A DNA stretch of 64,000 nucleotides. Origin: Niastella vici. Its GTDB lineage: Bacteria > Bacteroidota > Bacteroidia > Chitinophagales > Chitinophagaceae. Below are positions 34,347 to 42,858 of the stretch, one piece after another. The notes under the pieces were generated by a model that worked only from the letters and a program-made list of their open reading frames with translations, was not told where the DNA came from and searched no databases. The position numbers and the translations under genes are program-made. Within the stretch, counting starts at the first letter, position 1; each line of letters begins with the position of its first letter. The stretch is from assembly GCF_002077945.1 (NCBI RefSeq), contig NZ_LVYD01000056.1, positions 1 through 64,000 of the forward strand, in the 5' to 3' direction.

Positions 34347-35870
34347 TTATACCAACAAGGTCAAATTGCGATGGTAGGTTGAATAGCCAACATAGCCATA
34401 GCCATTGGTTGTGCGGGCCCAGGCCTGCACAATAAAGCTGTAGGCGCATTGAACGGGCGGCCGCCAGGCTGCAGGCACCGTAGGAACGGCGAAGTTCAGC
34501 ACACCGGCCCAATTGGTTCCCGGCGGAACGGCCGATTCATAGGCCTGGCTGTAAATGGCCACTGATTGGTTCTCACCATATGTTGCGCTAAAGCTCCAGG
34601 CGCGCAGATTGCCTTCGGGATCATTGGCTGTAACATTGAAACTTATGCCATCTGCTCCCGGGCCTATTTTTTCAATGGCGCAGGCCGTTACTTCCGTAGC
34701 GCCATGTTTTATACTATTGATGTTGACGTTGGGCACATTGTTATCGATATACAGCGTCAATACCTGTGGAGCAGAAGGTACCGGTGTTACGCCGTCGGCC
34801 TTAAAGAATTCTACCCTGAATTTATGCAAACCGGTATCCATGCCGTAGGTAGAGAACTGGATCAACAGGTCATCGATCGAGTATTCTGCAGCCGGGTTCA
34901 CCAGCGTATATTGTTTATTGACATCGGCCGAAAATGATTCCGGCACATAGTTCGAGCCCGTCCAACGGTAATTGGTCCACGCCGATACCAATGGAAGGAA
35001 GGTAGCGCTGCCGGGTACTGCATGCAGAATGCGGTATTTATTGGCGCCAATGCCAATAAGCGCGGTAACATTTACACGATTGCCGATAAAATTCAGCACA
35101 TCGCCAAAAGCGGCGTTATGCGCTTCTACATAATAACCGGGTGTAGTAGTTGCGCGACCGGTAACAGCATTCAATACAGAAGCGGAAGTAGGGATCAGGC
35201 CAACCGTACCTATGATGGCTCCCAGCAATGCCGGACTGACCGCTGGTTTGCGGGCAAAGTACAACTTCGTAAGATTGGAAAAGTTCTGGTAGAAGTTGAC
35301 GGGATCATCGGCAGTAAAGGCGGGATTGGAAGAACTTACGCGGAAACCAAAATACGTATAGGGCAAACCGAATGGTGAGAACAGGCTGGCGCTTATTTCA
35401 GTTAACGCAATTTTGAATTTCCAGATGCGGTGCGGAATCGCAGATTTTGGCGAAGGGCCAAACTCAACGCGGCTCTTTGATTCGGGCGGTTCAGAAATGC
35501 CGGTCCACACGCCGGGGCCCAGGTATTTTTGGATACCCATTTTGTTGGGGAAGCCGGGGAACAGGCCATAGTTCACGTCTTTATTGGCCGAGATGCCGCG
35601 GTTCTCATCAACATCAAAGCTAAGCCAGTAATAATCGTTGGTGCCGAAGTCGTTTCCGGTATCGGCAGTAACATCGAGTACCATGTACAGGAACTTAGCA
35701 TCGTTCTTGGCATATACCCAACCTTTGGGGAATTGGTATTCACCGGCCCCGTTCCAGGCGCTGTCCATAACGGAGGTGGTAGGATCGATCGGAGATTCGG
35801 TCCACTTACTGATCAACGCTGTAGCAGCGGTAAATGAGTGCGATAGGGAGATACTCTCTTCTGTTAGCAT
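34347..35870 (-). CDS. CBM9-like (DOMON-type) beta-rich protein without signal peptide
   Basis: A 507-residue protein. The first 200 residues resemble a CBM9/DOMON-type beta-sandwich: GWVYAKNDAKFLYMVLDV, NDYYWLSFDVDENRG, IWKFKIALTEI. The remainder is strand-rich, with a segment TLYIDNNVPNVNINSI that resembles Ig-like bacterial surface modules. No signal peptide, lipobox or T9SS tail is seen, which is surprising for this architecture. It could be leaderless by design (phage- or contractile-system-associated, or cytosolic), or an upstream start may have been lost. There is no clear functional partner nearby. Confidence 0.6.
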   Translation of the reverse strand: MLTEESISLSHSFTAATALISKWTESPIDPTTSVMDSAWNGAGEYQFPKGWVYAKNDAKFLYMVLDVTADTGNDFGTNDYYWLSFDVDENRGISANKDVNYGLFPGFPNKMGIQKYLGPGVWTGISEPPESKSRVEFGPSPKSAIPHRIWKFKIALTEISASLFSPFGLPYTYFGFRVSSSNPAFTADDPVNFYQNFSNLTKLYFARKPAVSPALLGAIIGTVGLIPTSASVLNAVTGRATTTPGYYVEAHNAAFGDVLNFIGNRVNVTALIGIGANKYRILHAVPGSATFLPLVSAWTNYRWTGSNYVPESFSADVNKQYTLVNPAAEYSIDDLLIQFSTYGMDTGLHKFRVEFFKADGVTPVPSAPQVLTLYIDNNVPNVNINSIKHGATEVTACAIEKIGPGADGISFNVTANDPEGNLRAWSFSATYGENQSVAIYSQAYESAVPPGTNWAGVLNFAVPTVPAAWRPPVQCAYSFIVQAWARTTNGYGYVGYSTYHRNLTLLV

Positions 35871-36181
35871 AAATGGGAGATTTGTTGGTTATTGACAATA
35901 GTGATAAAACATGACATGGCAGCTCATCATGCAACTGTTACAGTATATGGTTGGATCAATGTTCGGGAAGCAGGGTGAAGCGGATCAGGCTACAAATAAA
36001 ATAAATGCCATTAACCAGAGAGAGATTACTTACGTGGATGGTACAAAGGTTCATGATTTTATTTAAACATGAACCCGTACTAGCACGGGAAACAAAACGT
36101 AATACTACGGGAAATTAATGGAAGAACATGAATTCGCAAGATTTAATGATCATGGTCATTTTTTTTAACAACTTGTAGTAC
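35871..36181. other. Gene-free stretch of 311 bases
   Basis: A short hairpin, CCCGT/ACGGG (near 36071-36086), and AT-rich sequence. No gene or clear promoter element found. Confidence 0.5.
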
Positions 36182-36694
36182 TTAATAAGTGTTACCGAAC
36201 AAGCCCGGCCCTTTGATTTCGTTTATAACGGTGGCGTGGTCTTTAAGCTTTCCCTGTTCGTCAATATGCTTAACGATGATATTACCGGCGGTTAATACGG
36301 GAGCAATCAGTTTGCTTCTATGGCATTCGCAGGGATTTCTTTCACTGCACATGATGGCGAGGTTGAGATCTTTATTGTACGCTGTTTTAAGTCTTTCAAT
36401 ACCACTTTTAAAAAATTCCTTTGTCTTCAATATATCATAATCGACCTTTCCTTTTATATAGCAGGAAACATCTTTAGGCCGGCCGCCCAGTTCATCGCTC
36501 ATGAAAACATAACGAATGCCATGCTGCGCTAAGAATGACTCCAATGCATTCCGGTTGAATTGGGGATGAAATCTGGAGAAGGGAACAGAGCGAACATCAA
36601 CGAGGTATTCAATACCATACTCTTTCAGCAGGGCAAGAAAGTCCTCCGCTTTGCGATTGCCATGGCCGATGGTGTATAGTGGATGGTTGTTCAC
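36182..36694 (-). CDS. DUF488 family protein
   Basis: A 170-residue protein with the DUF488 pattern: YTIGHGNRKAEDFLALLKEY (7-26), LVDVRSVPFSRFHPQFN and the C-terminal CSERNPCECHRSKLIAP motif with conserved cysteines and histidine. Members are uncharacterised, possibly nucleic-acid or nucleotide related. Start is GTG, the only suitable codon in front of the conserved N-terminus. The neighbours are unrelated. Confidence 0.87.
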   Translation of the reverse strand: MNNHPLYTIGHGNRKAEDFLALLKEYGIEYLVDVRSVPFSRFHPQFNRNALESFLAQHGIRYVFMSDELGGRPKDVSCYIKGKVDYDILKTKEFFKSGIERLKTAYNKDLNLAIMCSERNPCECHRSKLIAPVLTAGNIIVKHIDEQGKLKDHATVINEIKGPGLFGNTY

Positions 36695-36799
36695 AATGCA
36701 AAATTACTGCATTAATTGTGCCTGCTAAAAAGCGTAACCATTATCAGAAAATGGGAATATTAGCCGACATCTCCTACACACAACATACACCGAACATAT

Positions 36800-38437
36800 C
36801 TAATCCATCTTCATAAACTCCACATTCCTCGCCCTGCTAACACTGATCTTCATCTTTACGATCTTGCTTTTTTCATTCCTTTCGAAGGTGATCACACCAT
36901 CCGCATCTACAATGCGAAAAGCATCCTTATATATCGGTTTCAAATCGTAAGAAGTATAACTGTTTACCTGCACAAGCAATGTACCGTTTTGTTGGGCAAC
37001 GGTGAGGCCCGACTGGGTTTCATCTGAAAAGTACTTTCCGGTGTACGCTCCAATGGTGGCTGCTGAAACGTCTGCAGGCTCAACTCGAATGTATCTGACC
37101 GTATCCTGATCTTCATTCCCCCAACAAAACGCATCCGGCTTATCAAAGGATAATAAATCGTTCTGTACTTTAAAAACATTTACCCCCACCGGTTTAAGAG
37201 GCATTCTATTATCAATAAATAATTGCCCGTCTTTTATTTCCAGCTGTATGACATTGGCGGTTCTCTCATTACGATACCGCCCTGAATAAACTTTAATTTT
37301 CTCCAACGGAACAGTCTGTGGTTCGTCTTTTTTTGACAACAAGGGAGCTTTTTTCCTGAAGAATAGTTTTTCGACTTCTCCAACGACATTATATTTTGAT
37401 GTATCGAACTGCGAAGTATTGCTAAGCCACGCTATAGACAACTTCAGCTCAGGATAATACCCCAAATAACACCGGTAACTACCGGTGGCACCGGTATGCC
37501 TTATAACTTTTATGCCACCAACCGATTGAATAAATAATCCAGCGCCATAATAATTTATAAGCTTATTGTTAAACGTATCCACGGCAGTTTGCTTTTGCAA
37601 CAATGATGGATTTCCAAACTTTCCTGAAAAATGCCAGGCATTCCATTTAAGCAGATCTTCGGTTGTTGTAAGCAACCCGCCATTGCCATATACATACTCA
37701 TTCGGCATATCAGCCTCATAGCCTGAATCAACTTTTACATACGCTATTGACCGGTTGGGAACAATTCTTTTGTAATTATCCCGCCATTGCGTTTGGGTCA
37801 TTCCAGCCGGTATGAAAATATATTCCCTGGTAAACGCTGCCAGACTCATTCCACTGGCTCTTTGAACAATGATGGCTAATAAATTGTAGTTCGAGTTGCT
37901 ATAAAGAAATTCTGCACCGGGCACATTATTCAATGTCTTTTGCCGTGCCACTATTTCCAACGCATCTTCATTGCGGTAAGCTTTTGTGCCGCGCGCCCAC
38001 CCTGTCATTTGCGCAATGCTTCCCCAGTCTTTCAGTCCACTGGTATGGTGTATCAGATGTTTGATCCTGATCACTATTCCGTAATTGGGCAATTCAGGGA
38101 TAAATTTCCGAACATCATCATTCACGGAAAGCTTTCCCTGTTGTTCCAATAAAAGGATCGCTGCTGCAGTAAACTGTTTGGATACAGAGCCTGCTTCAAT
38201 AATAGATCTTGTCGTTAGCGGGACATTATTTTCAAGGTCAGCATTTCCCCAGGCCCTGGAAAAAATAACCTCATCATTTCTACTGATCGATAATTGACAG
38301 CCTGGATTTTGTGGTGTATAGCGGGAAAAGATCTTTTCTATTAAAATGGCGGTATCTGAAAATGCCTGTGAAAAGGAAGCAAACGGAATAATTGTACAAA
38401 GAAGGAAAAGGATGCGACTCCTATAAATAATTTTCAT
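36800..38437 (-). CDS. Exported serine hydrolase of the beta-lactamase / penicillin-binding (S12) family
   Basis: A 545-residue protein from MKIIYRSR, an ATG that gives a clean signal peptide (ILFLLCTIIPFASFSQ). The S12 catalytic motifs are present: SxxK as SVSK in GSVSKQFTAA (about 85), and YxN as YSN in FLYSNSNYNLLAI. The domain ends at about residue 340 and a beta-rich C-terminal extension (YSGRYRNERTANVIQLEI, IGAYTGKYFSDETQSGL) follows, typical of Bacteroidota members. Likely a peptidase or esterase of the envelope; a true beta-lactam resistance role is not implied. Confidence 0.85.
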   Translation of the reverse strand: MKIIYRSRILFLLCTIIPFASFSQAFSDTAILIEKIFSRYTPQNPGCQLSISRNDEVIFSRAWGNADLENNVPLTTRSIIEAGSVSKQFTAAAILLLEQQGKLSVNDDVRKFIPELPNYGIVIRIKHLIHHTSGLKDWGSIAQMTGWARGTKAYRNEDALEIVARQKTLNNVPGAEFLYSNSNYNLLAIIVQRASGMSLAAFTREYIFIPAGMTQTQWRDNYKRIVPNRSIAYVKVDSGYEADMPNEYVYGNGGLLTTTEDLLKWNAWHFSGKFGNPSLLQKQTAVDTFNNKLINYYGAGLFIQSVGGIKVIRHTGATGSYRCYLGYYPELKLSIAWLSNTSQFDTSKYNVVGEVEKLFFRKKAPLLSKKDEPQTVPLEKIKVYSGRYRNERTANVIQLEIKDGQLFIDNRMPLKPVGVNVFKVQNDLLSFDKPDAFCWGNEDQDTVRYIRVEPADVSAATIGAYTGKYFSDETQSGLTVAQQNGTLLVQVNSYTSYDLKPIYKDAFRIVDADGVITFERNEKSKIVKMKISVSRARNVEFMKMD

Positions 38438-38560
38438 GATAAAAGTCATACCGGTAAGTGTGTGCGATAAATATACGCAATGCAAGCCAAATCAAGGGCT
38501 CATTTGAGCACTGCGTGGCCGTTGCCACAAAAATTACAAATCGTTAACAACTCGGGCACC

Positions 38561-38596
38561 AAAAAGCGCAATCCCGGCCAAACCGGGATCACGCTC
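38561..38596 (-). terminator. Terminator of the reductase gene
   Basis: AGCGCAATCCCGG / CCGGGATCACGCT stem (11 of 13) with loop CCAAA or its complement and A/T runs nearby; about 20 bases beyond the stop of the F420-reductase-like gene. Confidence 0.6.
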
Positions 38597-38616
38597 ACCT
38601 ATGTCAATACTTTTTA

Positions 38617-39273
38617 CTAAGCAATAGCTGCTTCTACTTTCTCCTTCGCTTCACTTAACGTAACGGTTTTTCCCAGCGCTCCATATTCGTGCAGGTCGCC
38701 AAAAACTTCAATGCGAATTGACTGATCAAGACCGCCCACCCGCACCGGTGCAAAACCGCTGTCGTGGAGCAGTTCTTCAATAGCCGCATTGATGCTGGTA
38801 TCGTCTGTTGCATAGAAAAGAACATTTTCGGGGTTTTGATGTGCCGCACTGGCCAATGTTGCAGCGCCCAATGTACCCAATGCTTTGGCCAGCCTGGCGC
38901 CTTTGGGTAATAAACTGGAAAGGATCTGTCCGGCCGACTCCTTCTCCCCTATCGCTTTTACAAAACCACCCTTGCCGTCCGGCGCAATGGGGTTCGAAGG
39001 ATCAATGATGATCTTTCCCTGCAGTTCAGCCGCATATTGCACGAGGAACTCTTTAATAACGGAGAACCATACCGACAAAACAACAATATCTGCTTCTTTG
39101 ATAGCGGATGGAATATCTGATGGCTTTGCCAGCTTGCCCAGTTTGCCTGCCAGTTCCTGTGCTTTTGACAAGGTGCGGTCGGCTATAATTACGGAACGGT
39201 TTCCTTTTACCAGGTTGGTGGCCACTATCTGGCCAATATTGCCTAATCCTATAACTGCGATCTTTTGTGTCAT
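38617..39273 (-). CDS. NADP-binding oxidoreductase, F420-dependent reductase-like
   Basis: A 218-residue protein whose Rossmann start is IAVIGLGNIGQIVATNLVKG (GxGxxG, about 5-24). It matches the NADPH-dependent F420 reductase-like group (FSVIKEFLVQYAAELQGKII, DPSNPIAPDG, LHDSGFAPVRVGGLD). The ATG of MTQKIAV is used; upstream the frame extends without a domain. Most Bacteroidota lack F420, so an NADP-linked substrate other than F420 is more likely. A Crp/Fnr-type regulator gene lies directly upstream on the same strand. Confidence 0.82.
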   Translation of the reverse strand: MTQKIAVIGLGNIGQIVATNLVKGNRSVIIADRTLSKAQELAGKLGKLAKPSDIPSAIKEADIVVLSVWFSVIKEFLVQYAAELQGKIIIDPSNPIAPDGKGGFVKAIGEKESAGQILSSLLPKGARLAKALGTLGAATLASAAHQNPENVLFYATDDTSINAAIEELLHDSGFAPVRVGGLDQSIRIEVFGDLHEYGALGKTVTLSEAKEKVEAAIA

Positions 39274-39374
39274 AACTAATTTTTTGAGATTTAATAGTTG
39301 TTTGATGACACAAATTTCCGGCAAAGACTGTCCTGCGTCCAATGACCTGAATTAAGAAAAAGTATTGATCTGGT

Positions 39375-39983
39375 TTAAGATTTTGTCTTTGGCGGTTTGC
39401 TCATCCGGTTCCGTAACCGGCTCAGAAACTCGGGCGTAATCCCTAAAAAAGCAGCTATTTGTACCTGTGCCAACCGGTTGGCCAGGTGGGGGTATACCTC
39501 GAGGAAGGACTTATACCGCTCTTCTGCGGTGGAACTAATATTCTGTAACAATCGTTGCTGCAACCGCACATAACTGTTTTCAATCAGTACGCGAAAGATG
39601 CGGTCGAACTTGGGCGCCTGGGTATACAGCGTGATCATGTCGTCCCGGCTGATCTGTAAAACAACGGTATCTTCCAGGGCATCTATATTCAAACCAGAGG
39701 GGTGCAAGCCATGAAAGCTACCCAGATCATTGATCCAGTAATTTTCGGCGGCAAAATGCAGAACATGCGTATTGCCCTGGTCATCTATTTTATACATCCG
39801 TAAACAGCCCCGCACCACAAAATTTATGTGAACACATACATCGCCTTCCTGCAATACATATTGCCGTTTTCGATACAGGCGGTGATGAAACGTCTTTTTC
39901 ACCAATTCCTTTTCATCATTATTCAACGGTATCATCTTGTCGAAATAGCTGATCAGTGCATCAATGGAATCCTGTGCGGGCAT
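39375..39983 (-). CDS. Crp/Fnr-family transcriptional regulator
   Basis: A 202-residue regulator with a cyclic-nucleotide-binding-type beta roll (RKRQYVLQEGDVCVHINFVVR, about 32-53) and a C-terminal helix-turn-helix (LAQVQIAAFLGITPEFLSRLR, about 173-194). It lacks iron-sulfur cysteines, so it is not an Fnr oxygen sensor. In Bacteroidota such short regulators are commonly paired with oxidoreductases, and the adjacent co-directional reductase is the likely target. Confidence 0.85.
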   Translation of the reverse strand: MPAQDSIDALISYFDKMIPLNNDEKELVKKTFHHRLYRKRQYVLQEGDVCVHINFVVRGCLRMYKIDDQGNTHVLHFAAENYWINDLGSFHGLHPSGLNIDALEDTVVLQISRDDMITLYTQAPKFDRIFRVLIENSYVRLQQRLLQNISSTAEERYKSFLEVYPHLANRLAQVQIAAFLGITPEFLSRLRNRMSKPPKTKS

Positions 39984-40334
39984 AACTGGCTTTTGATGGA
40001 GTCAAATATACCAATTAGCCAATAAAAAACGTGGCCCCGGCAAACCGTACTACGGCATGGGTTCGTTGGCTTTTATTGCATTATTCAATTACTGCAACTG
40101 GGTTATACCGTAAAAACAACCGTGCACCTTTTTGCCGTGCTCAACCCCGTGCTTACCGATATTATTGCCCGGTTTTGCAGAAACAAGAAAGCAAGCAATA
40201 AAAAAGCAAAAAAATTACCCGGCTGGCAACCTCGCAATCATGAAGAAGTTATCTTAGCAGTTGCCGGAAGCCTGTTCCATTAGCAGACTTTAAAAAGAAC
40301 AGTAATTAAATACGCATATACTCAATATATTTTT
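39984..40334. other. Gene-free stretch of 351 bases
   Basis: Lies between the divergent regulator and namZ. No gene recognised, no clear TAnnTTTG element. Moderately GC-rich in the middle with scattered short inverted words only. Confidence 0.5.
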
Positions 40335-41540
40335 ATGAAGCTATACTGTATAATCGCAATACTGTTGATTGTAAGTTGGACATCGCCCACTCATCATTCA
40401 CCACTCGCCATTCACCCAATAATCACCGGCGCCGATCAAACGGAGAAATATATTGATCTTCTTAAAAACAAACGTGTAGGCATTCTCGCCAACCCTACTA
40501 CCACCATCGGTAAAAAACACCTGGTCGATAGCCTCATTAACCGCGGTATCAAATTCGTAAAAGCATTTGGTCCCGAACATGGTTTCAGGGGCAAGGCCAG
40601 CGCCGGCGCCCATGTATCAGACGAAACCGATGCGGCAACCGGCATCCCTATTATCTCTTTATACGGTAATAAAAGAAAACCAACAGAAGCCGATCTGGCC
40701 GATGTTGACATCATGATCTTCGATGTACAGGATGTAGGTTGCCGCTTCTATACCTATATTAATATTCTGCGCGATGTAATGGAATCGTGTGCCGAGAACA
40801 ACAAACCACTGCTGATACTCGACCGGCCCAATCCCAACGGTTACCTGGTTGATGGGCCTATTCTCGATATGAATTATAAATCGGGGATCGGACAATTTCC
40901 CATCCCGATTGCGCATGGCATGACGATTGGCGAATTTGCCCAAATGATCAATGGCGAAGGCTGGCTGCCCGGCAAAAAGAAATGCCAGATCACCATTATT
41001 CCGGTAAAGAACTACAACCATGACATGGAATACGTGCTGCCGGTAAAACCCTCGCCCAATTTAAATACCCAGCAAAGTATTATGCTGTATCCCTCCACCT
41101 GTTTGTTCGAAGGCGTGGCATTAAACCATGGCCGCGGTACCCAATTTCCGTTCACCGTTCTGGGCGCTCCTGCATTGAAGGGCAAATACGCCTTCTCCTT
41201 TACCCCGGTTAGCATTCCCGGCATGGCCGAATCGCCGCTGTATATGAACGAGGTTTGTTATGGACTCGACCTTCGCCCCTACGATGTTTCGAAATTGCGC
41301 AAAAGCAAAAGGATCAATATTGAATGGATGATCGAATTATATAAGGCATACCCCGAAAAAGAACGCTTTTTCGACCGCTCCATCAGCAAACAGATCGGCA
41401 ATATCGACTTCCTCGCCGGCACGGCCGAATTCAAAAAACAAATTATGGAAGGAAAAACCGTAAAACAGATCCAGAATTCCTGGGAGCCCGGGCTTTCCCA
41501 ATACAAAATAATGCGGAAAAAGTACCTGTTATACCCGTAA
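40335..41540 (+). CDS. namZ: DUF1343 / NamZ-type exo-beta-N-acetylmuramidase
   Basis: A 401-residue protein of the DUF1343 family (GH171), whose characterised member NamZ removes terminal N-acetylmuramic acid from peptidoglycan fragments. Conserved blocks: RVGILANPTT (about 47-56), FGPEHGFRG (75-83), DVQDVGCRFYTY, LDRPNPNG, LYPSTCLFEGVALNHGRGT, FTPVSIPGMAESP. The signal peptide is LYCIIAILLIVSWTS. Directly behind it, codons 19-28 are made of four near-identical heptads (ACTCATC, ATTCACC, ACTCGCC, ATTCACC), like one arm of the palindromes found between later genes, an apparent insertion into the mature N-terminus. Confidence 0.87.
   Translation: MKLYCIIAILLIVSWTSPTHHSPLAIHPIITGADQTEKYIDLLKNKRVGILANPTTTIGKKHLVDSLINRGIKFVKAFGPEHGFRGKASAGAHVSDETDAATGIPIISLYGNKRKPTEADLADVDIMIFDVQDVGCRFYTYINILRDVMESCAENNKPLLILDRPNPNGYLVDGPILDMNYKSGIGQFPIPIAHGMTIGEFAQMINGEGWLPGKKKCQITIIPVKNYNHDMEYVLPVKPSPNLNTQQSIMLYPSTCLFEGVALNHGRGTQFPFTVLGAPALKGKYAFSFTPVSIPGMAESPLYMNEVCYGLDLRPYDVSKLRKSKRINIEWMIELYKAYPEKERFFDRSISKQIGNIDFLAGTAEFKKQIMEGKTVKQIQNSWEPGLSQYKIMRKKYLLYP
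40389..40416 (+). repeat. Heptad tract inside the namZ coding sequence
   Basis: Four consecutive 7-base words, ACTCATC ATTCACC ACTCGCC ATTCACC. They resemble a single arm of the intergenic heptad palindromes, preserved in frame and encoding HHSPLAIH. A related word (GAGTGGCGAGCAGG) is at 54489-54502. Confidence 0.6.
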
Positions 41541-41550
41541 GCAGAAAGTA

Positions 41551-41655
41551 TTTGCTGATCTTGAGATTTTGGGATTTGCTCAGGCTTGAACATTTTCGGC
41601 AAATCTCAAAATCTCTAAATCCCCAAATCTCAGAATATTTTACTTCCTGCCTGCT
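41551..41655 (+). repeat. Octad palindrome A (GAGATTT-word), copy 1 of the GCTGAT-ended family
   Basis: Left arm TTGCTGATCTTGAGATTTTG then GGATTT, loop about 20 nt, right arm made of the complementary words AAATCTCAAAATCTCTAAAT and CCCCAAATCTC. The unit is about 8 nt, GAGATTTN. Outer flanks pair again (GCAG..AAGTA with TACTTCCTGC). The same left end, TTGCTGAT, starts copies at 47130 and 53733. Confidence 0.75.
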
Positions 41656-41767
41656 GCTTATTTTTTCTTCCCTTCATTTTTTTCCTTAACTTAATAGAGT
41701 ATTAAACGATTGCCTTCAACGCTCATTATCATTAGTCCGTTCCCTGCGGTCTTTAAAACCATGCCAT

Positions 41768-42220
41768 ATGCAACTAGCGGGGAAATATGTATTACATGCA
41801 GCACCACCCAAAGTTTGGGCGGCCCTGATGAATCCTGATACCCTCGCCCACATTGTGCCCGGCATTTCACGCCTTGAAAAAACAGGCGATCATACCTTTA
41901 ACTCAATTCTCGATATTAAACTGGGTCCGGTTAGCGGCTCTTTTACCGGCAACCTGCAACTCGACGACCTGCAGGAACCCAATGCATTTACCCTAAAAGC
42001 ACAACAGAACAGTAAAATAGGCAATGCCAATGCCGCCGTTAAAATTAACCTGTCGCCCATAGGCGACAGCGACACGGAGATCGCATTTGATGGCGATGTT
42101 AAAATCAGCGGCATGCTGGCTTCGTTGGGACAACGGGTCATGGGTGGGGTTTCGAACACGCTCACCAAACAATTTTTTTCAAACCTCGAAAAGGAACTGG
42201 CCAAAACATCAGCATCTTAG
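41768..42220 (+). CDS. coxG: CoxG-type SRPBCC protein of the molybdenum hydroxylase cluster
   Basis: A 150-residue SRPBCC/START-fold protein matching CoxG (carbon monoxide dehydrogenase subunit G): GKYVLHAAPPKVWAALMNPDT (5-25), HIVPGISRLEKTGD, LGPVSGSFTGN, FDGDVKISGMLASLGQRVM. CoxG-like proteins accompany CODH-type enzymes and probably help attach them to the membrane. It is first in a plus-strand series of six genes, which supports co-expression, with word-repeat palindromes in several of the gaps. Confidence 0.88.
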   Translation: MQLAGKYVLHAAPPKVWAALMNPDTLAHIVPGISRLEKTGDHTFNSILDIKLGPVSGSFTGNLQLDDLQEPNAFTLKAQQNSKIGNANAAVKINLSPIGDSDTEIAFDGDVKISGMLASLGQRVMGGVSNTLTKQFFSNLEKELAKTSAS

Positions 42221-42257
42221 AAAATAATATTGTTCATACATAATTAAACCACACTAC

Positions 42258-42743
42258 ATGAGCACCAGAATACATGTTACGGTCAATGGTGTTGAATACA
42301 GTCACTTTGTTGAACCCCGTTTACTGCTCGTAAACTATTTACGCGATGTATTGCGGCTGACAGGCACCCATGTGGGCTGCGACACCAGCAGCTGCGGCGC
42401 CTGCACCATACACGTGAACGGCAAAGCCACCAAATGCTGCACCATGCTGGCCGTGCAGGCCGATGGCTGCCAAATAACTACCATTGAAGGATTGTCGCAC
42501 AACGGTGAGCTGCATCCGCTACAGGAAGGATTTAACGAATGCCACGGATTGCAATGCGGCTTTTGCACACCAGGCATGATCATGACGGCTGCCGATCTGC
42601 TGCAACATACCCCCCAGCCAACGGAACAGGATATTCGCCATGCACTGGAAGGCAACTTCTGCCGTTGTACGGGATATCATAATATAGTGAAATCTGTACA
42701 GTATGCAGCTAAGAAAATAAGTGAAGCTGCTGTGGTACATTAA
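42258..42743 (+). CDS. coxS: (2Fe-2S) small subunit of a CODH/xanthine-dehydrogenase-type hydroxylase
   Basis: A 161-residue two-domain iron-sulfur protein. The plant-type ferredoxin cluster cysteines are in [16 protein letters not shown] (C41, C46, C49) and KCC (60-61). The second cluster is held by [10 protein letters not shown] and [11 protein letters not shown]. Length and both motifs are standard for CoxS/CutS. It transfers electrons from the molybdenum site to FAD. It lies between coxG and the large subunit, as in cox operons. Confidence 0.93.
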   Translation: MSTRIHVTVNGVEYSHFVEPRLLLVNYLRDVLRLTGTHVGCDTSSCGACTIHVNGKATKCCTMLAVQADGCQITTIEGLSHNGELHPLQEGFNECHGLQCGFCTPGMIMTAADLLQHTPQPTEQDIRHALEGNFCRCTGYHNIVKSVQYAAKKISEAAVVH

Positions 42744-42808
42744 ACCAGTTGCCAGTTACCCAGGTACCGGTTGCCGGGCCTGGTAACAGGAAACCAGTAA
42801 CCGGTAAC
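42744..42808 (+). repeat. Heptad palindrome E (GTTACCxG-word)
   Basis: Words such as CCAGTTG, CCAGTTACC, GGTACC, GGTTGCC form the left arm, and their complements (GGTAAC, ACCAGTAACCGGTAAC) the right. It lies between the small and large subunit genes. Confidence 0.65.
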
Positions 42809-42858
42809 ATTCATCATGCCCTCAAAGCAACATTAATAACGATTCAACATTATTATAT

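Noticed and set aside
36800-38437. Beta-lactam resistance gene
   Set aside because: Only general S12 motifs are present, with a long extension typical of housekeeping envelope hydrolases.
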